From contig CAJJXG010000006.1 in assembly GCA_905197045.1 (NCBI GenBank), positions 1-64,000 on the forward strand: a stretch of DNA of 64,000 bases, in the 5' to 3' direction. Source of the DNA: an uncultured Caryophanales bacterium (GTDB taxonomy: Bacteria; Bacillota_I; Bacilli_A; RFN20; CAG-826). Numbering within the stretch: position 1 is the first letter of the stretch; each line of letters opens with the position of its first letter. Shown here in pieces: positions 9,783 to 18,790 of the stretch. Position numbers and translations under genes: made by a program. Under the pieces are notes generated by a model. It saw only the letters and a list, made by a program, of their open reading frames with translations. It had not been told where the DNA came from and searched no databases.

Positions 9783-12461
9783 CTATTCAATTGTTTTTAA
9801 AGCTTCAATTGGCTTTTTATTACTTGCTTTATAAGCAGGTATTAAACTAGCTAAAATTACTAAAACTAAACTTATCGCAATAACAATGAAAGCGTTAATA
9901 AAATCAATATTAACTATGTTTGACATTACTAAAAGGCCTAAATAATCACTAATTGAATTATTAATAGAAATAGAGACAATAAAGCTTAAAAGTAAACCAA
10001 TTATACTAGATAAAAGCGCTATGAAAACTGAGTCAATAATTACTAACTTTCCAATATCAGTTTTCTTAGCGCCTAAACTTCTTAAAACACCAAATTCATA
10101 AGTTCTTTCATTTGTCGAATTAAAAGTTAATACAAAAATCATAATTAAAGCAATTAATAAACTTATGCTGGTAAGAGATATTAAAATAAATGAAAGAAAA
10201 TTAATGACATCTTTTACAAAAAGCATCACATCATTACTTAAATCAAGAAAAATTATTTTATCTTCTTCATCTAAGTTTAGATTGTATTGATTTAAATAAT
10301 CGCGAATTTTTGTTTTGCTTTCATAGTCTTTTGGATAAATCAAAATATTTGTTACATATTTATCTAATCCAAAAATTTGTCGATTATTAATATAACTTGT
10401 ATAGTCATTGCTGATTTCGTTATTTCCAATGATATTTAAAACATTAAAGTTTAATCTTCCATCAAAGTTTAAATAAAAAGCTTTCTCGTATTCTTTACTT
10501 ACTTTGTTACGCCTATCATCCAAACAGTTAATGACACCATCTTGATTGATGTCACTAACCTCGATTTTATTAAAAGTCTTTAAATAATCATCAAGTTCTT
10601 CTAAATAATAAACACCTGGAGAGAAAGATGAAATAAAACTATCTCTATTAGGACGAGCAATACCAACAATTTTAAGTTCTTCGCCCTTATTAGAATCAAA
10701 ATATAACTCTTCTAATTTTTCCTTACTAGGTTCATAAAAATAAGTTGTTTCCTTTATTTGATGTAAACTTGAAATAAAGTTAAAAATCTGATCTTCATCG
10801 TTAAAATCTACTTTATCGATATCAACATTAACACCACTTGGAACATCAACATACTTAATGATTCTTTTTAATAATTCTTTTAAGTTTTCAAAATCATCCT
10901 TATTGTAAGATTCATTAAGTTTAATTAAATCGTTATATAAATCATAGATATTAAGATTTTCTTCTTTTAAAACATAACTTTCCTTTAGAAAAATCCCGTT
11001 AATCTCATTTGTTTTATTAGAATCTTCATAAAAGTCATCGTTATTAATAATCTTATATGTTTTATTTAAAATCTTATCAAAGCCTATTGTGTTTTCATTA
11101 ACACTTATTCCTATATTTTCTAAAACATCACTAGAAATATTATTATTACGATCAACAAAAAGCATTAATTCATTTTTATTTTCAGGAAGTCTACCACTTA
11201 TAACATCAACATCTTTAATTGCACTCTGATAGTTTCTAATAGGTCGAAAATAAGAAGAATTTAATAAAATTTGAGATGTAAAGTTAGCTGGTGTATTAAG
11301 AAAACTTTTAACTTCCTCGTTATCTAAAGTTAATAGATTCATACTTATTTTTTGATTATAGCTGATGGATTCATATAAAGAAGAGTCCATTTGCTTAATA
11401 TAAGAAAGGTAAGCATTATCTATTTTATTAAGATGAATTAAAGATGAAGTATCAACATTTAAGTAGTTATAATCAGGATAAGCACCATCTTCTACTTCAA
11501 TATAATTATTAAGGTTAATATTTGATAAAATTGAATCCTCAATACTTATTGGGTATTTAATTAAAGTGTTATTTTCAATTTCATCAATATAAGAATTGGC
11601 CCCGAAATTTAATGCTAAAGATAAGCTTAATCCACCAAGTCCAAGAGCAAAACTTAGCGAAATAAAAAGTAATTTAAACTTTTGTTTTAAGGCTCTAAAT
11701 AACTCTAAACCAAATAATGTCTTGTGCTTTAAAGATTTTTTATTCTCATCATTTTTATTAAAATCCTTGCAAATCTCATTTATTTTTTCATTTAGCAAAA
11801 CATCATTAATTATTTTCCCATCTTCTAAAGTGATAATACGATCACTATAAATTCGAGCAAACTCTTCATTATGAGTTACCATAATAACTAAATAATCTTT
11901 AGCTAACTCTTTTAATAATCCTAATATTTCATGTGAATTTTTCTTATCTAATTGACCAGTTGGTTCATCAGCTAAAATAATTGAAGGAGAATTAATTAAA
12001 GCGCGCGCTATAACCACTCTTTGCTTTTCACCTCCACTTAATTCTTTAGGAAATTTATTCTTTTTATCAACTAAATTGACTCTTTTTAATATATTTAAAA
12101 TAATTTCTTTTTCGTTATATTTATCACTTTTAAAATCTAGCGCTAATTTAATGTTTTGATAAACGTTTAAATAAGAAATTAAACTAAAGTTTTGAAAAAC
12201 AAAACCGACATTATTTTTACGATACATCGTTAATTTTAAATCTGAATAATTAACAATGTTTTCATTATTAAAATAAATTTCACCACTTGTTGGTTTATCG
12301 AGCCCTCCAATCAAGTTTAAAAGAGTCGTTTTTCCACTTCCACTATCCCCTAAAATCGATATAAAGCCAACATCAGGCAACGTTAAATTGACGCCACTAA
12401 TGGCGTCAAATTTAACATTACTATCTTGATAATTTTTATTTAACTTTATTAACTTAAGCAT
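9783..12461 (-). CDS. MacB/FtsX-type ABC transporter, fused ATPase-permease
   Basis: The 892-residue protein has an N-terminal LolD/MacB-class ATPase with GDSGSGKTT (38-46), a Q-loop at VFQNF, signature LSGGEKQR (141-148) and Walker B IILADE (161-166). A first membrane helix lies near 255-280, followed by a large extracytoplasmic domain (about 290-760) and three C-terminal helices (about 765-880) typical of FtsX-like permeases. Such proteins act in export, lipoprotein handling or peptide sensing. It overlaps the upstream lipoprotein gene by 8 nt, so the two are probably made and work together. The substrate is unknown. Confidence 0.92.
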   Translation of the reverse strand: MLKLIKLNKNYQDSNVKFDAISGVNLTLPDVGFISILGDSGSGKTTLLNLIGGLDKPTSGEIYFNNENIVNYSDLKLTMYRKNNVGFVFQNFSLISYLNVYQNIKLALDFKSDKYNEKEIILNILKRVNLVDKKNKFPKELSGGEKQRVVIARALINSPSIILADEPTGQLDKKNSHEILGLLKELAKDYLVIMVTHNEEFARIYSDRIITLEDGKIINDVLLNEKINEICKDFNKNDENKKSLKHKTLFGLELFRALKQKFKLLFISLSFALGLGGLSLSLALNFGANSYIDEIENNTLIKYPISIEDSILSNINLNNYIEVEDGAYPDYNYLNVDTSSLIHLNKIDNAYLSYIKQMDSSLYESISYNQKISMNLLTLDNEEVKSFLNTPANFTSQILLNSSYFRPIRNYQSAIKDVDVISGRLPENKNELMLFVDRNNNISSDVLENIGISVNENTIGFDKILNKTYKIINNDDFYEDSNKTNEINGIFLKESYVLKEENLNIYDLYNDLIKLNESYNKDDFENLKELLKRIIKYVDVPSGVNVDIDKVDFNDEDQIFNFISSLHQIKETTYFYEPSKEKLEELYFDSNKGEELKIVGIARPNRDSFISSFSPGVYYLEELDDYLKTFNKIEVSDINQDGVINCLDDRRNKVSKEYEKAFYLNFDGRLNFNVLNIIGNNEISNDYTSYINNRQIFGLDKYVTNILIYPKDYESKTKIRDYLNQYNLNLDEEDKIIFLDLSNDVMLFVKDVINFLSFILISLTSISLLIALIMIFVLTFNSTNERTYEFGVLRSLGAKKTDIGKLVIIDSVFIALLSSIIGLLLSFIVSISINNSISDYLGLLVMSNIVNIDFINAFIVIAISLVLVILASLIPAYKASNKKPIEALKTIE

Positions 12462-15400
12462 CTAATTTATCTAAAGGTATTTCTGCTTCATAACCTCTAC
12501 GTATACTGTCAAACTCAAAATAATATCGCACTGTAATAGATGTATAGCCTTCATCAACACTTTCGATTGTAACAGGACAATTGTAAATGTTCAAAGTAAG
12601 GAAGCTCCAGTGAGATACATATCCAGAATCATAAGTCACAGAAAAATATAATTCAGCAGAATTTAAATGCACTACATTACCGGTTTTAAAGTCTTTACGA
12701 GAATTTTCCACAAATTGTTCACTTGGTATGGCATCACGTAAATCAAAGTCGCTTGTATAATAAACGAACAAAGAAATCTCTTCGCTAGAATTATTCTCAA
12801 TATTTTGGACCTTTAATTTTAATTCTTGTCTTTCAGAAGAAAATCTATCAATCTCGTCTCCGTTTAAAACTTCTAAAATTGAATAAGTAGATATAACTTT
12901 CTCTCTATATCCTTTACTAGTTTCAATTCGTTGAACTTTATAAACACTATTACCAATTAAATACTCAGGTAAAACTGCAGAAGGAAAATAATTATAATCA
13001 GTCGCTCTTTCAATCGAAAACTCTTCTGTTATTGTAGGTTTTCCAAAATCTAAGGTGACTTCTTTTGATACCTTATTATGATTATCATCAACAAGATTAA
13101 GAGTGAGAGTATGTTCACCTTCTATAGATGCCATCTCTTCAAATTCTTCCTTAGTAAGATTTGTGCTTTCAACAAGATAATTAACTTCACCTAGATTCTC
13201 TCGACTAGTTATATCGTTACTATATCCAGGGCATGTATAGTTTTGATATGAAGTAATACGAACTGTTGATTCTAAAAATTCTTCATAACTCATTCCTTGA
13301 TAAGTAAGACCTTCAAAACGGATTTCTTCATAAACCGGTCCATCTTTTTCAAATACTCGGTAACTAAAAGCGTGATAATTATTATTTACTTTATAGTAAG
13401 CAATAAATTCACCACTTTCTTCGGTTGAAAAATTAATAAGATCTTTAGTGGTTATAGTTGTTTCGTTGTAATCATAATCTACAATAGTAACCTCTTCATA
13501 AACGTTGCCTTTTATTAAATTACTCCAGTTCACATGCAAATAATAATAATCGTGCTCTTTATCGCAAACATAATATTTAAAAGCAAAATCAAGATTATTA
13601 TATGTAAAAGTAGCAATTCTTGTGCCATATGTAGAAGTATCAAAGCCTTCGATGTTTAACTTATCAAAAGCGACCCTTTCCATACTATTTCCATCATTAA
13701 TTTCTAAATAAAAATTATTATAGTTATCATTTAAATTAAATTTAAAATCTTTATTTCCACTAATGAAATATTGAATAACCTGGTTAGGCTCTTCAGGAGC
13801 TAGTTCTTGTAGGAATTTTTGGATATGATCTGCTTCTTCTAAACTAATATTATTGGCATCTAATTTACTAGCATATTCAAGCTCTGCGACAACATCTTTA
13901 GCAGGTAAGCCAAATTCAGGTAGCATTTCTGAATAATAGTTATGGTAAGAACTTAAAGTAAGACAGTATATTGCTTTGTCATTATTAACAAAGAAATCCA
14001 TAAAATTAGTAACGTCTTCTTTTATGTCACTAGCATTATTTCCAAAAAGAGTAAATGTAGATACAAGCTTTTTTGAAAAAACAACAAAAGTTTTTACAGA
14101 ATTATCCCCACCACTTTGATTTTTAAATAAATCAAGGAAGTTCTTATATTCTTCTTCGGTTAAGCTTTTTGCTAAAGTTGCAAAATAGCGTATCGCTGCA
14201 TAAACTTCTTTATAATACTTTTTCGCCTCATTAATTACTTCTTTGTATTCTGAATCAATAAATAAAGTCATTTCAGGTTCTGCAAAAAAGGCATTGTAAT
14301 TAAGAATAAACTCATAATTTTCTTCAACAAAATCTAAATAAAATAAGTAAAACTCCTTAAAAGCATCAAAACTTATAAAACTATCAGCAAGATAATTTCC
14401 TAACTTAACAATCGATCTTGTCATTAATTCGCTATCATTATAGCTTCCTTTATTAAAACTTGTGATTATATAAATAAAATCATAGATTGTATCTTTACCA
14501 TATTCTTTTGAAATCTCAGTTTCAATCAAACTATAAAGAATTTGAGCAATATAAGTGGAAAGTTTGGAAAATCCTTTAGTAAAAGAACTCCCATCTAATT
14601 TAACTGAATTATCTTTAAGATTTTGATAGAAATTTTTAATATCTTGATTAGGTGAATTTTCGATTATGTTATCAAAATTTGTAATGCTTAATGAGCCATA
14701 GTTTGCGCCAAATATGTTATATCGCGTATTTGATAAACCCATTTCCATGGAAAAGCTATATAAACTTGAATAGGTAGCACTTACTATTTCAATAAATTCA
14801 TCTTTATTAAAGGTTTCGTAAACTCCCATAGCCATTGAATAGACAAGTCTACTAAATCTTTCAGCATTCATTGAATCAGAATTCTTAAAAAGTTCTTCAA
14901 AAAAAGCTAATATCTTTTCATTTCGACTTCCTTCTCTTACAACTTTTTCAAATGTTTCTTTTTGTAAGCCGTTTCCAATGAATAAATTTATAAGCATTTG
15001 CGCCGTTTTATCATTTTTAAACTTGCTTTTTACTTTGCCATTTTCGTCAAAAAAGTCTTTAGCATATTCTGCATTTTTTACGTCTTCTGCTAGATTATCT
15101 TCAATAATTTGGACAAAATCATTAAATGAAAAATCAGCATCGACTACAGGATTATAAGGGACAAAATTAAAGCCGCCTTTTAAATATTCAGGTGCTTCAC
15201 AAACGGTTCCTTTACTTTTTACAGTGATTGTTAATTTATTTGATTCTTTGTCATCAAGTTTAGCGCTAATTGTAGTTGTTCCTTCTTTTAAAGCTAAAAC
15301 AACTCCATCATTAGAAACGCTAGCAACACTAGAATCGCTACTTACAAAAGTTACTTTTGTTTTGTCTCCATTTGTTTTTAACTCAATTGTTAAACTTTCA

Positions 15401-15558
15401 CCAACTGCTAATTCACTTTTGCTCGCCGAAATTTCTAACGTTAAATTTTGATCGTTATTATCGTAAGTTGGATTATCGCTATTTCCACAAGCGCTAATTG
15501 AGCCAAATGTTAAAATTCCTGCTAAAGCTAATGCAATATAACCTCTTCTTCTTTTCAC
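12454..15558 (-). CDS. Large lipoprotein with N-terminal Big_2-like domain
   Basis: The 1034-residue protein starts at a GTG with a good GGAGG site 7 nt upstream. A signal peptide ends in a lipobox ISAC (Cys about 24). A bacterial Ig-like (Big_2) domain follows at about 42-115 (ASKSELAVGESLTIELKTNG, SSDSSVASVSNDGVVLALKEG). The middle (about 130-600) is helix-rich and unrecognised; the C-terminal part is beta-rich. It overlaps the MacB-like ABC gene by 8 nt, suggesting that the lipoprotein is the partner or cargo of that transporter. Function is not known. Confidence 0.85.
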   Translation of the reverse strand: MKRRRGYIALALAGILTFGSISACGNSDNPTYDNNDQNLTLEISASKSELAVGESLTIELKTNGDKTKVTFVSSDSSVASVSNDGVVLALKEGTTTISAKLDDKESNKLTITVKSKGTVCEAPEYLKGGFNFVPYNPVVDADFSFNDFVQIIEDNLAEDVKNAEYAKDFFDENGKVKSKFKNDKTAQMLINLFIGNGLQKETFEKVVREGSRNEKILAFFEELFKNSDSMNAERFSRLVYSMAMGVYETFNKDEFIEIVSATYSSLYSFSMEMGLSNTRYNIFGANYGSLSITNFDNIIENSPNQDIKNFYQNLKDNSVKLDGSSFTKGFSKLSTYIAQILYSLIETEISKEYGKDTIYDFIYIITSFNKGSYNDSELMTRSIVKLGNYLADSFISFDAFKEFYLFYLDFVEENYEFILNYNAFFAEPEMTLFIDSEYKEVINEAKKYYKEVYAAIRYFATLAKSLTEEEYKNFLDLFKNQSGGDNSVKTFVVFSKKLVSTFTLFGNNASDIKEDVTNFMDFFVNNDKAIYCLTLSSYHNYYSEMLPEFGLPAKDVVAELEYASKLDANNISLEEADHIQKFLQELAPEEPNQVIQYFISGNKDFKFNLNDNYNNFYLEINDGNSMERVAFDKLNIEGFDTSTYGTRIATFTYNNLDFAFKYYVCDKEHDYYYLHVNWSNLIKGNVYEEVTIVDYDYNETTITTKDLINFSTEESGEFIAYYKVNNNYHAFSYRVFEKDGPVYEEIRFEGLTYQGMSYEEFLESTVRITSYQNYTCPGYSNDITSRENLGEVNYLVESTNLTKEEFEEMASIEGEHTLTLNLVDDNHNKVSKEVTLDFGKPTITEEFSIERATDYNYFPSAVLPEYLIGNSVYKVQRIETSKGYREKVISTYSILEVLNGDEIDRFSSERQELKLKVQNIENNSSEEISLFVYYTSDFDLRDAIPSEQFVENSRKDFKTGNVVHLNSAELYFSVTYDSGYVSHWSFLTLNIYNCPVTIESVDEGYTSITVRYYFEFDSIRRGYEAEIPLDKLDA

Positions 15559-15591
15559 AATGATTCCTCCGATATTTTTTACTTTTCTTAA

Positions 15592-15620
15592 ATCTTATTG
15601 CTTCATATAGACAAAGTCAA
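15592..15620 (-). promoter_or_regulatory. Promoter for the lipoprotein-ABC operon
   Basis: Minus strand TTGACT (15620-15615), a 17-nt spacer and TAAGAT (15597-15592), about 35 nt before the GTG start at 15558. Motif match only; no start-site data. Confidence 0.55.
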
Positions 15621-15778
15621 TTTTTAGCCATCATTTGTCACTATTTGATAAAATCATTTCCTAAAATAGAAAACAAAGGAAAAAATCTCGATAATCTTCA
15701 ACATATCAAGAATATTAAGTAGCGCCTTAAACTAATTAAAAGTATAATATTGAGGTTAGAAAAAGGAGAGAGTAAGTT

Positions 15779-16210
15779 ATGGAAACGATTATTGTTAGCG
15801 CATGTCTTTTAGGAGAAAATACTAAATATAATGGCGGAAATAACTATGACGCTCGAATTGAAAAATTGAAAGAAAAATATAATATTGTTCCAATTTGTCC
15901 TGAATCTTTTGGTGGATTAAAAATCCCTAGAGAACCTAGTGAAATTCAAGGATCTTTTGTTGTTTCAAAAAATGGGAAAGATGTGACCAATCAATTTAAT
16001 GAAGGCGCTCATAAAGTAATTAATATAGTTAACTTTATGCATGTTAAAAAAGCTGTTTTAATGGATCGCTCACCAAGTTGTGGAGTAAACAAAATTTATA
16101 ATGGTAAATTTAACCACACTTTAATTGATGGGCAAGGCTACACTGCTCGCTTATTAAAAGAAAAAGGCGTCGAACTTTATACAATCGATGATATCGACAA
16201 ATTATTATGA
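15779..16210 (+). CDS. DUF523 family protein
   Basis: The 143-residue protein shows the DUF523 pattern: SACLLGENTKYNGG at the N-terminus, VPICPESFGGLKIPREPSEI, and LMDRSPSCGVNKIYNGKF with conserved cysteines. The family is widespread and its function unknown; the conserved Cys positions suggest metal or thiol chemistry (inference). A strong AAAGGAGAG site precedes the ATG and a TATAAT -10 lies at 15743-15748 without a good -35. It is co-transcribed with, and overlaps by 4 nt, the ECF S-component gene. Confidence 0.9.
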   Translation: METIIVSACLLGENTKYNGGNNYDARIEKLKEKYNIVPICPESFGGLKIPREPSEIQGSFVVSKNGKDVTNQFNEGAHKVINIVNFMHVKKAVLMDRSPSCGVNKIYNGKFNHTLIDGQGYTARLLKEKGVELYTIDDIDKLL

Positions 16211-16755
16211 GATCAAAAACTAGTGTTATTATTTTAAAAATATCTTTTATTGCTCTTTTTAGTGCCTTGATTTTTGTTTGTGGAGCTTTTTTAGCTATTC
16301 CTTATGCTGGAGGAGCTGGATACTTTAATTTTTCAGATATTTTAATATTATTTTCTTCTGCTTATTTAGGCCCTGAAATAGGATTGATTTCTGGAATAAT
16401 TGGAGCATCAATGAGTGATTTATATGCCGGATTTGCTAGCTGCATTCCATTTACAATAATTGCAAAAAGCTTAGAATCAATTGTATTTTCATTAATTTTC
16501 TTTATTTTCAGAAAACATAAATACCTGAAAAATATTGCTTTTTTAATTGCACCACTTTTTATGGTTGCTTCTTATATTCCATATTATCTTTTATATGATA
16601 ATGGTGCTGGAGTTATGGCTTTAATATCGTCTTGTTATGATTTATTACAAGGAGCTATTTCTACTGTTGTTGCTATCTTTTTATATTATCTATTTATTAG
16701 ATTAAAACTACCTTTTAATGTATATAATCTATTAAACTGGCCTAATAAAAATTAG
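16207..16755 (+). CDS. ECF transporter S component
   Basis: The 182-residue, strongly hydrophobic protein has about five to six membrane helices and the ECF-S signature region: YFNFSDILILFSSAYLGPE, then GLISGIIGASMSDLYAGFAS. This is the ECF_trnsprt (DUF1393-like) layout, a small high-affinity vitamin or cofactor binding subunit that works with shared EcfA/A'/T modules encoded elsewhere. The substrate cannot be assigned; no riboswitch is visible upstream. ATGA overlap with the DUF523 gene. A weak CTAAT/ATTAG hairpin with a T run (16743-16757) spans the stop. Confidence 0.88.
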   Translation: MRSKTSVIILKISFIALFSALIFVCGAFLAIPYAGGAGYFNFSDILILFSSAYLGPEIGLISGIIGASMSDLYAGFASCIPFTIIAKSLESIVFSLIFFIFRKHKYLKNIAFLIAPLFMVASYIPYYLLYDNGAGVMALISSCYDLLQGAISTVVAIFLYYLFIRLKLPFNVYNLLNWPNKN

Positions 16756-16765
16756 TTTTTAATCA

Positions 16766-17287
16766 TTAATACTTATAAAAGTAGATATCATATTTACCAG
16801 CTTGTTTAGTTTTTTCGTATGTTTTTGTATCTAATCCACCAATTTCAAAGCCACAAGATAAATAAAATAAACAAGCATCTAAATTATTATCTTGAGCAAT
16901 GGTATATAAGCCAGGATAATTATGATTAAGTGCATATTGATAAGAGAATTCAATTAATTTTTTACCAATTCCTTTTCTTCTAAAACTTTTATTAACCTTT
17001 AAATCATATAAGAAAAGGGAAGAATTAAAAGTTTCAGTTAAAATTGCAAGTCCAACACAAATATTATTTTCATAAGCTCCAATAAAAACATAATCATCCA
17101 TCTTTTCAAAATTATAGTTTTCGTTAGGAAAGGTCATTTCCTTAACTTGATTTTCTTTAAAAACTTCCTCTCTATATTCCCACTTGTTATTAACAAAAGA
17201 CACTAAAAGTCTTCCTCTAATTTTAAAAGGTTGATTAGGAATATTTATATCTTTTTCGAAGTCTTCATTAATAATTCTAATTTCCAA
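16766..17287 (-). CDS. GNAT acetyltransferase, streptothricin acetyltransferase-like
   Basis: A GNAT fold protein of about 173 residues. The acetyl-CoA site is KSFRRKGIGKKLIEFS, followed by TIAQDNNLDACLFYLSCGFE and GGLDTKTYE, and the N-terminus (DINIPNQPFKIRGRL) matches the layout of Sat-type streptothricin N-acetyltransferases. Whether it acts on streptothricin, another amine or a metabolite is not known. Start choice: an AGAGAGGT site is 7 nt before TTG at 17287 but only 1 nt before the longer GTG at 17293, so TTG is preferred. It is convergent with the ECF gene. Confidence 0.82.
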   Translation of the reverse strand: MEIRIINEDFEKDINIPNQPFKIRGRLLVSFVNNKWEYREEVFKENQVKEMTFPNENYNFEKMDDYVFIGAYENNICVGLAILTETFNSSLFLYDLKVNKSFRRKGIGKKLIEFSYQYALNHNYPGLYTIAQDNNLDACLFYLSCGFEIGGLDTKTYEKTKQAGKYDIYFYKY

Positions 17288-17333
17288 ATACACTACCTCT
17301 CTTTTTAATTAGTTTATCATCAATTTGCTAGTA

Positions 17334-17364
17334 AACAAAAAGCCAGATATATTTCAATCTGGCT
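17334..17364 (-). terminator. Intrinsic terminator of the 46-residue gene
   Basis: Perfect 8-bp stem AGCCAGAT/ATCTGGCT (17341-17348 with 17357-17364), 8-nt loop, then TTTTTG on the minus strand. It lies 29 nt past the stop of the small gene at 17393. Confidence 0.85.
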
Positions 17365-17392
17365 CATATTAATAATTAATTCTTGAAGCGAA

Positions 17393-17533
17393 TTAATACT
17401 TAACAACTTTGAAAATTGGTGCGGATACTGTTTGACCGAATTCGTTATTCATTGCATAAATCGTGTAAACACTTTCAACCTTAGCTTCTTTTCTTAATTG
17501 TCTTCTTAACATTAATCTTCTTAAAAACATCAT
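17393..17533 (-). CDS. 46-residue basic orphan protein with strong expression signals
   Basis: The frame encodes 46 residues starting MMFLRRLMLRRQLRKEAKVE and ending FKVVKY. An excellent AAGGAGG site is 9 nt before the ATG and a canonical terminator follows the stop, so it is a self-contained transcription unit. The first 18 residues are strongly basic and amphipathic (Arg/Lys with Met, Leu); the rest (SVYTIYAMNNEFGQTVSAP) looks like a short beta segment. No Cys is present. I do not recognise it. It could be a small ribosome- or nucleic-acid-associated protein or a membrane-active peptide (inference). Confidence 0.7.
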   Translation of the reverse strand: MMFLRRLMLRRQLRKEAKVESVYTIYAMNNEFGQTVSAPIFKVVKY

Positions 17534-17842
17534 ATTGAGCATCCTCCTTACGCCTTATATATTAAGGTAGTTTTTAAAAGATACAACAGAAATTACAAGC
17601 TCAAAAATAGTCTGAAAACGCTTACTTTTTTTCTTTATTTTCAAAAATCACGATAATAATCGACATATTTCATACGTAAGTATTTTTTTATGAAAGTGTT
17701 TTCATATAAAAGGAATTTTTTAATAAATAAATTGACTTTTGATAAATTAACTTAACTTTTACAAGGTTTTCTTAAAAAATCAAAAATAAGAATAATATGT
17801 TTTTCTTTCATTCAAAAATAGAATAAATTTTAATTTCTTGTA
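17534..17842. other. Intergenic region, promoter and cre-like site
   Basis: This gap of about 310 nt between the 46-residue gene and the small lipoproteins holds a cre-like sequence (17613-17626), a dyad CGATAATAATCG (17651-17662) related to motifs near the sugar loci, and a possible minus-strand promoter for the small gene (TTGTAT, 16-nt gap, TAATAT at about 17550-17580). The rest is featureless AT-rich DNA. Confidence 0.5.
17613..17626. promoter_or_regulatory. cre-like element
   Basis: TGAAAACGCTTACT matches the CcpA/LacI cre consensus TGWAANCGNTNWCA at all but the last base. It lies about 80 nt upstream of the 46-residue gene. Weaker than the two perfect palindromes at 28242 and 47233. 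Confidence 0.4.
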
Positions 17843-18259
17843 TTATCCTTTATTTAAAAAAGTTTCAATGTCTTCATTCCATTTATTTGTATCAACACTA
17901 CTTATTGAAACATAATTTGTCGATTTTTCTAAATCTCTAATATATAGGTTTCCTAAAGTAGTTGAAGAAACTCCTAAAGGAATTTTTCTATCTTGATACC
18001 AAAGTGAAACTGAAGAAACAGAAAACAAAATAGTATCAGTTTCTAAAAAAGTTGTATCCTTTAAATACGTCGAATAAAAATAATCAAAATCATCCTCTGA
18101 AAGAGTTATAAGAGCAATCCCATCATTAAGAATTTCAATTTTATCTGGTTTTTCTAGACTCATTTTGTTGCCTTCATATGGAAATTCTTCTTTTCCACAA
18201 GATGATAATAAAACTAAAGGCAAAATCATAAATGGTATAAGTAATTTCTTTTTCATCAT
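17843..18259 (-). CDS. Small lipoprotein, paralogue of its neighbour
   Basis: 138 residues with a lipoprotein signal (LVLLSSC, Cys about 21), so surface anchored. The mature part has PDKIEILNDG and TLSEDDFDYFYSTYLKDTTF, which lines up with PTEISFKSNG and TLSEEKSLEFYNTYLKSLKF in the next gene: the two are diverged tandem duplicates. AAGGAG site before the ATG. Unknown function; no recognised domain. Separated by 15 nt from the upstream gene and probably co-transcribed. Confidence 0.8.
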   Translation of the reverse strand: MMKKKLLIPFMILPLVLLSSCGKEEFPYEGNKMSLEKPDKIEILNDGIALITLSEDDFDYFYSTYLKDTTFLETDTILFSVSSVSLWYQDRKIPLGVSSTTLGNLYIRDLEKSTNYVSISSVDTNKWNEDIETFLNKG

Positions 18260-18274
18260 TAAACTCCTTACTAA

Positions 18275-18700
18275 TTAATCAGAGTTTTCAAGTAAAAACT
18301 CATGCATCTCAATGTAAGGAACTTCTTCATTACATAAAAATTCATGAGTTATATTGTCTCGAACAAGTCTAAAAGAAATCATGTTAAAGTTTGCTAAAAA
18401 TAGCTGAATAGGTTTATCACCATTTGGATATTGATCAAAATGATAACTATATTCAATTTCAGTTCCACCAATAAATGAGTTTTTAAAACGTTCAAACTTA
18501 AGCGATTTTAGATAAGTGTTGTAAAATTCAAGCGATTTCTCTTCACTTAGTGTTTTTATGTTGTCACCATTACTTTTAAACGATATTTCAGTTGGAGCTG
18601 GTAAATAAACAACATCTTCAAAAACATCAAAATTATTACTATTTGAGCATCCAGTCAAAAGCATTGAAAAAATAATTCCAGCAAATATTTTTTTCTTCAT
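18275..18700 (-). CDS. Small lipoprotein, first of a tandem pair
   Basis: 141 residues with signal MKKKIFAGIIFSMLLTGC (Cys 18). It shares the P-x-x-I-x(5)-G...TLSE...FY-x-TYLK-x-x-x-F pattern with the downstream gene. AAAGGAGAG site before the ATG. A possible promoter (TTGCAA, 15 nt, TATAAA) lies within 50 nt upstream, directly after the terminator of the preceding operon, so the pair is likely independent. No known domain. Confidence 0.8.
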   Translation of the reverse strand: MKKKIFAGIIFSMLLTGCSNSNNFDVFEDVVYLPAPTEISFKSNGDNIKTLSEEKSLEFYNTYLKSLKFERFKNSFIGGTEIEYSYHFDQYPNGDKPIQLFLANFNMISFRLVRDNITHEFLCNEEVPYIEMHEFLLENSD

Positions 18701-18746
18701 AACTCTCCTTTATATGGGAACTTTTAGAATTGCAATATTTCCGTGG

Positions 18747-18780
18747 ATTAAAAAAGATGCCTATTAAAATAGGCATCTTG
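18747..18780 (-). terminator. Intrinsic terminator of the maltodextrin operon
   Basis: Minus strand stem AAGATGCCTAT (18779 down) pairing with ATAGGCATCTT, followed by TTTTTTAAT. It lies just past the stop of the 848-residue ATPase gene at 18791, closing the malQ-malEFG-amylase-ATPase operon. Confidence 0.9.
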
Positions 18781-18790
18781 CATTTCATAA

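Noticed and set aside
15621..15778. Riboswitch upstream of DUF523/ECF genes
   Set aside because: No recognisable conserved riboswitch core or terminator/antiterminator pair could be seen; the leader after the TATAAT is only about 25 nt.
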